DNA of 7,341 nt from Bacteroidia bacterium (GTDB lineage: Bacteria; Bacteroidota; Bacteroidia; Bacteroidales; BM523): the NCBI GenBank assembly GCA_016209245.1, contig JACQWN010000176.1:1-7341 (forward strand), in the 5' to 3' direction. Of the stretch, positions 6,101 to 7,341 are shown piece after piece (position 1 is the stretch's first letter; the number at the start of each line of letters is the position of its first letter). The notes below the pieces were generated by a model. It saw nothing but the letters and a program-made list of their open reading frames with translations, ran no database searches and was not told the DNA's origin. The position numbers and the translations under genes are program-made.

Positions 6101-6223
6101 AAGAACTTACTTTCTAATATTGTAAGGGAGGACGGTGAACAGGAAACTACTTCAAAAAATGTACTATCAAGCAATGGCAACCAACAGCTGCAACTTTGGC
6201 GAAATCAATCCAAACACAAATAA
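3167..6223 (+). CDS. cas9: Cas9 (type II-C), N-terminal portion ending at a frameshift
   Basis: This is the first 1018 codons of a large Bacteroidetes-type Cas9, the RNA-guided DNA endonuclease. RuvC-I is LGLDLGTNSIGWA with catalytic D8. An arginine-rich bridge helix lies at about residues 58-82 (TGYRGIRRLRERHLLRRERL). The REC lobe fills about 83-740, including GKLVRTIERKFYKEEL and IIFYQRPLKSKKSLI. RuvC-II is IHIELGREM with E755. HNH spans about 845-905 (YEIEHIIPQSRFFDDSFSNK), with E876, H877 and N900 in the catalytic positions. The frame follows the family to KNVLSSNGN (about residue 1005), then gives 13 unrelated residues to TAA at 6221. RuvC-III and the PAM-interacting region continue in another frame. 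Intact relatives have about 1400 residues. Start ATG 3167 is clear because RuvC-I follows at once. Alone, this product lacks RuvC-III and should not cut the non-target strand; HNH is intact. Confidence 0.93.
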   Translation: MKKILGLDLGTNSIGWALISQDIENNQGNIIDAGSRIIPMSQDVLDNFNSGISKSQTAERTGYRGIRRLRERHLLRRERLHRVLNILGFLPAHYSNSIDFEKHFGQFKKELEPKLAYLFNEETGKFEFIFQNSFNEMIADFKQNQPQLFEDDKKIPYDWTIYYLRKIALTVKIEKEELAWLLLHFNQKRGYYQLRGEDEIIEDKKEEIVSLKITDVIEGDPDKKKKEKKWYNIVLENGWIYKSTFFSKPDWIGKTKEFIVTTEIDEKGNVKKDKDGYEKRKLSILPSFEEIEKLSQNEQNKLYKKIKVKTEIDIRDSNKTVGRYIYDTLLQKPNQKIRGKLVRTIERKFYKEELKQILDKQKEFHTELQSKTLYNSCLEELYQYNEAHRNNIGNKDFTHLFLNDIIFYQRPLKSKKSLISNCKFEFRTYKNHETGLLQKSQIKCVSKSHPLYQELRLWKFIKDLKIYEREKNIDGKLHTDYNVTNDFLKTEDDLVALYDWLNERKEIKQDTLLTTFFKIKKKKGEDKLPYRWNYVEEKEYPCNETHSQIISRFSKLSSIPDNFLNKENEFALWHILYSVEDKHETEKALKSFADKYNLGFDFVESFKKIPLFKKEYGAYSAKAIKKLLPLMRMGKYWNYNIIDDNTKQRMEKIITNEYDEKIKDKVREKAINLTEISHFKGLPEWLAAYIVYNRHSEEEKITKWHTANDIKLLEQHSLRNPIVEQVINETLQVVRDIWKTYGEGKENFFDEIHIELGREMKNPKKDREKITKQNTENENTNLRIKALLTELLNDNNIENVRPYSPSQQELLKIYEDGVLNAENNIPEDILKISKTTQPNPSELNKYKLWLEQKYRSPYTGAIIPLNKLFTPDYEIEHIIPQSRFFDDSFSNKIICEAEVNKLKDNQLGLEFIKNHHGEKVSLNFGKTVEIFSEEEYQDFVKTHYSKSRGKMKKLLLEDIPEKMIERQLNDTRYISKVVKNLLSNIVREDGEQETTSKNVLSSNGNQQLQLWRNQSKHK

Positions 6224-7341
6224 ATTTCTGCCACAAGTGCCACTTGAATTACAGAAAGGTTTTAATAAAAAAAGGATTGACCATCGCCATCATGCCATGG
6301 ATGCCTTGGTGATTGCTTGTGCAAGTCGAAATCATATCAACTACTTAAATAACGAATACGCCAAAGCAGATAAAAAAGACACAAGGTTTGATTTGAAAAA
6401 TAAACTTTGCTTCAAAAAGTATAACGAAAGTAATAAAGCCAATTACAAATGGATTTTTAAAAAACCTTGGGAAAGCTTTGCAGAAGAAGCAAAAATAACC
6501 TTACAAAATACTTTAATAAGTTATAAGCAGAACCTGAGAGTGATTAATAAAACTGTCAATCATAACCAAAAATGGAGTAAGCAAAACGATGGCACAGTGA
6601 AAAAAGAGCTTGTTAAGCAATCCAAAGGCGATAATTGGGCTGTACGAAAACCATTGCACAAAGATACTGTATCGGGTATGATTCAATTACGCTTCAAAAA
6701 AACTGTTTCTTTTTCTGCTGCATTAGATAATGCAGAAATGATTGTGGATAAAAATTTGAAACAAAAAATAAAAAAACTTACGAAATTGAATAAAAATCTA
6801 CCAAAACTCAATAACGGAAAGTTTCATCAAGCTATTTATAAAGTTAGAACTTATGAGCCAAAGGGAAACAAATTTAATGTAGGAATTTTAGGCAATAAAA
6901 AAGATAAATACGTAGAAGCTGCAAAAGGCACTAATCTTTTCTTTGCTATATATCAAGATGAACATGGGAAACGAAGCTATGATACAATTCCCTTAAATAT
7001 TGTGATAGAAAGACAAAAGCAGGGTTTATTATCTGTGTCTGAAAAGAATGAAAAGGGTGACACTCTCTTATTTTACCTTTCTCCAAATGATTTGGTATAT
7101 GTACCTACTGAAGAAGAAAAAATTACCCCAATTAATTTTAACTCTTTAACAAAAGAACAATTTGATAGAATTTATAAAGTGGTTAGCTTTACCGGTACTG
7201 CATTATTTTTGGTTAGAAATGATATTGCTAATCCTATAGTAAATAAAGTTGAATTTTCAGCATTAAATAAAACAGAAAAATCAATAGATGGTGTAATGAT
7301 TAAAGAATGCTGTTGGAAATTAAAAGTTGACCGTCTTGGCA
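6159..7341 (+). CDS. cas9: Cas9 C-terminal portion in shifted frame (RuvC-III and PAM-interacting region; runs off window)
   Basis: In the frame one base ahead of the first cas9 portion, translation is open from 6126 to the window end. Cas9 homology begins near 6183 (NSCNFGEINPNTNKFLPQVP) and continues KGFNKKRIDHRHHAMDALVIAC. That is RuvC-III, with the catalytic His (HH at 6288-6293) and Asp (6300-6302). Further on are NLRVINKT, NWAVRKPLHKDTVSG and a C-terminal region ending IKECCWKLKVDRLG, which looks within a few residues of the normal Cas9 C-terminus. There are no stops over about 390 codons, so the break is recent, under selection, or an artefact. Possible starts are GTG 6135 behind a purine-rich AAGGGAGGA (6124-6132), ATG 6159 and ATG 6174; none is proven. 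This may not be a separate gene but the broken end of cas9. Confidence 0.85.
   Translation, partial: MYYQAMATNSCNFGEINPNTNKFLPQVPLELQKGFNKKRIDHRHHAMDALVIACASRNHINYLNNEYAKADKKDTRFDLKNKLCFKKYNESNKANYKWIFKKPWESFAEEAKITLQNTLISYKQNLRVINKTVNHNQKWSKQNDGTVKKELVKQSKGDNWAVRKPLHKDTVSGMIQLRFKKTVSFSAALDNAEMIVDKNLKQKIKKLTKLNKNLPKLNNGKFHQAIYKVRTYEPKGNKFNVGILGNKKDKYVEAAKGTNLFFAIYQDEHGKRSYDTIPLNIVIERQKQGLLSVSEKNEKGDTLLFYLSPNDLVYVPTEEEKITPINFNSLTKEQFDRIYKVVSFTGTALFLVRNDIANPIVNKVEFSALNKTEKSIDGVMIKECCWKLKVDRLG

Noticed and set aside
6151..6161. A6 run (6154-6159) as a programmed or transcriptional slippage site that restores Cas9
   Set aside because: Family homology in the first frame continues past the run to about 6181, so the break is later. 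Slippage would join the frames but could not replace the roughly 30 missing residues.
5995..6180. Minus-strand 61-codon frame opposite the HNH to RuvC-III linker (considered as an anti-CRISPR or small gene)
   Set aside because: It mirrors the codon structure of cas9 and has no features of its own.
6223..7341. CRISPR repeats or cas1/cas2 in the window
   Set aside because: All sequence to the right edge is still Cas9 C-terminal coding; nothing repeat-like or Cas1/Cas2-like is present.

Overview
The window looks like a low-GC Bacteroidetes (Bacteroidota) chromosome segment. It carries the tandem ompH-ompH-murI gene order familiar from that phylum. It also has promoters of the phylum's TTTG-N19-TAnnTTTG type, and a Cas9 of the large type II-C kind common in Flavobacteria, Sphingobacteria and relatives. 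No rRNA, tRNA, insertion sequence or CRISPR array is visible.

Layout. Bases 1-604 hold the 3' end of an unrecognised gene that overlaps, by ATGA, a small PIN-domain protein; the pair looks like a toxin-antitoxin operon. A 238-base AT-rich spacer with a degenerate period-8 repeat follows. Bases 843-2045 hold two OmpH/Skp-like periplasmic chaperone genes, separated by ten copies of a 7-base repeat and a strong double promoter. Bases 2046-2190 hold a dispersed-repeat-like segment and a perfect 15-bp hairpin, which runs almost to the start of murI (glutamate racemase). The murI reading frame keeps its conserved N-terminal motif but has no normal start codon in front of it.

From 3035 to the window end lies a type II-C CRISPR effector module. 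A tracrRNA that shows in no protein frame is readable on the minus strand (about 3113 down to 3035), with its own Bacteroidetes promoter and intrinsic terminator. It lies head-to-head with cas9, which starts at 3167. Cas9 has RuvC-I, bridge helix, REC lobe, RuvC-II and HNH in one frame up to a stop at 6221-6223. RuvC-III and the C-terminal PAM-interacting region then continue in another frame, from about 6183 to the window end. About 30 residues expected between HNH and RuvC-III are missing at the junction. The cas9 gene therefore appears broken by a small out-of-frame deletion, although both halves are still fully open. cas1, cas2 and the array would be expected beyond the right edge.

How the parts work together. 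The OmpH proteins escort outer-membrane proteins across the periplasm, and MurI supplies D-glutamate for peptidoglycan. The tracrRNA would pair with the 5' part of CRISPR repeats, predicted to begin close to GTTGTGAATTGCTT, and load Cas9. The broken cas9, the missing murI start and several dispersed repeats at gene borders suggest a region that has undergone repeated small rearrangements. Assembly error remains a real alternative.
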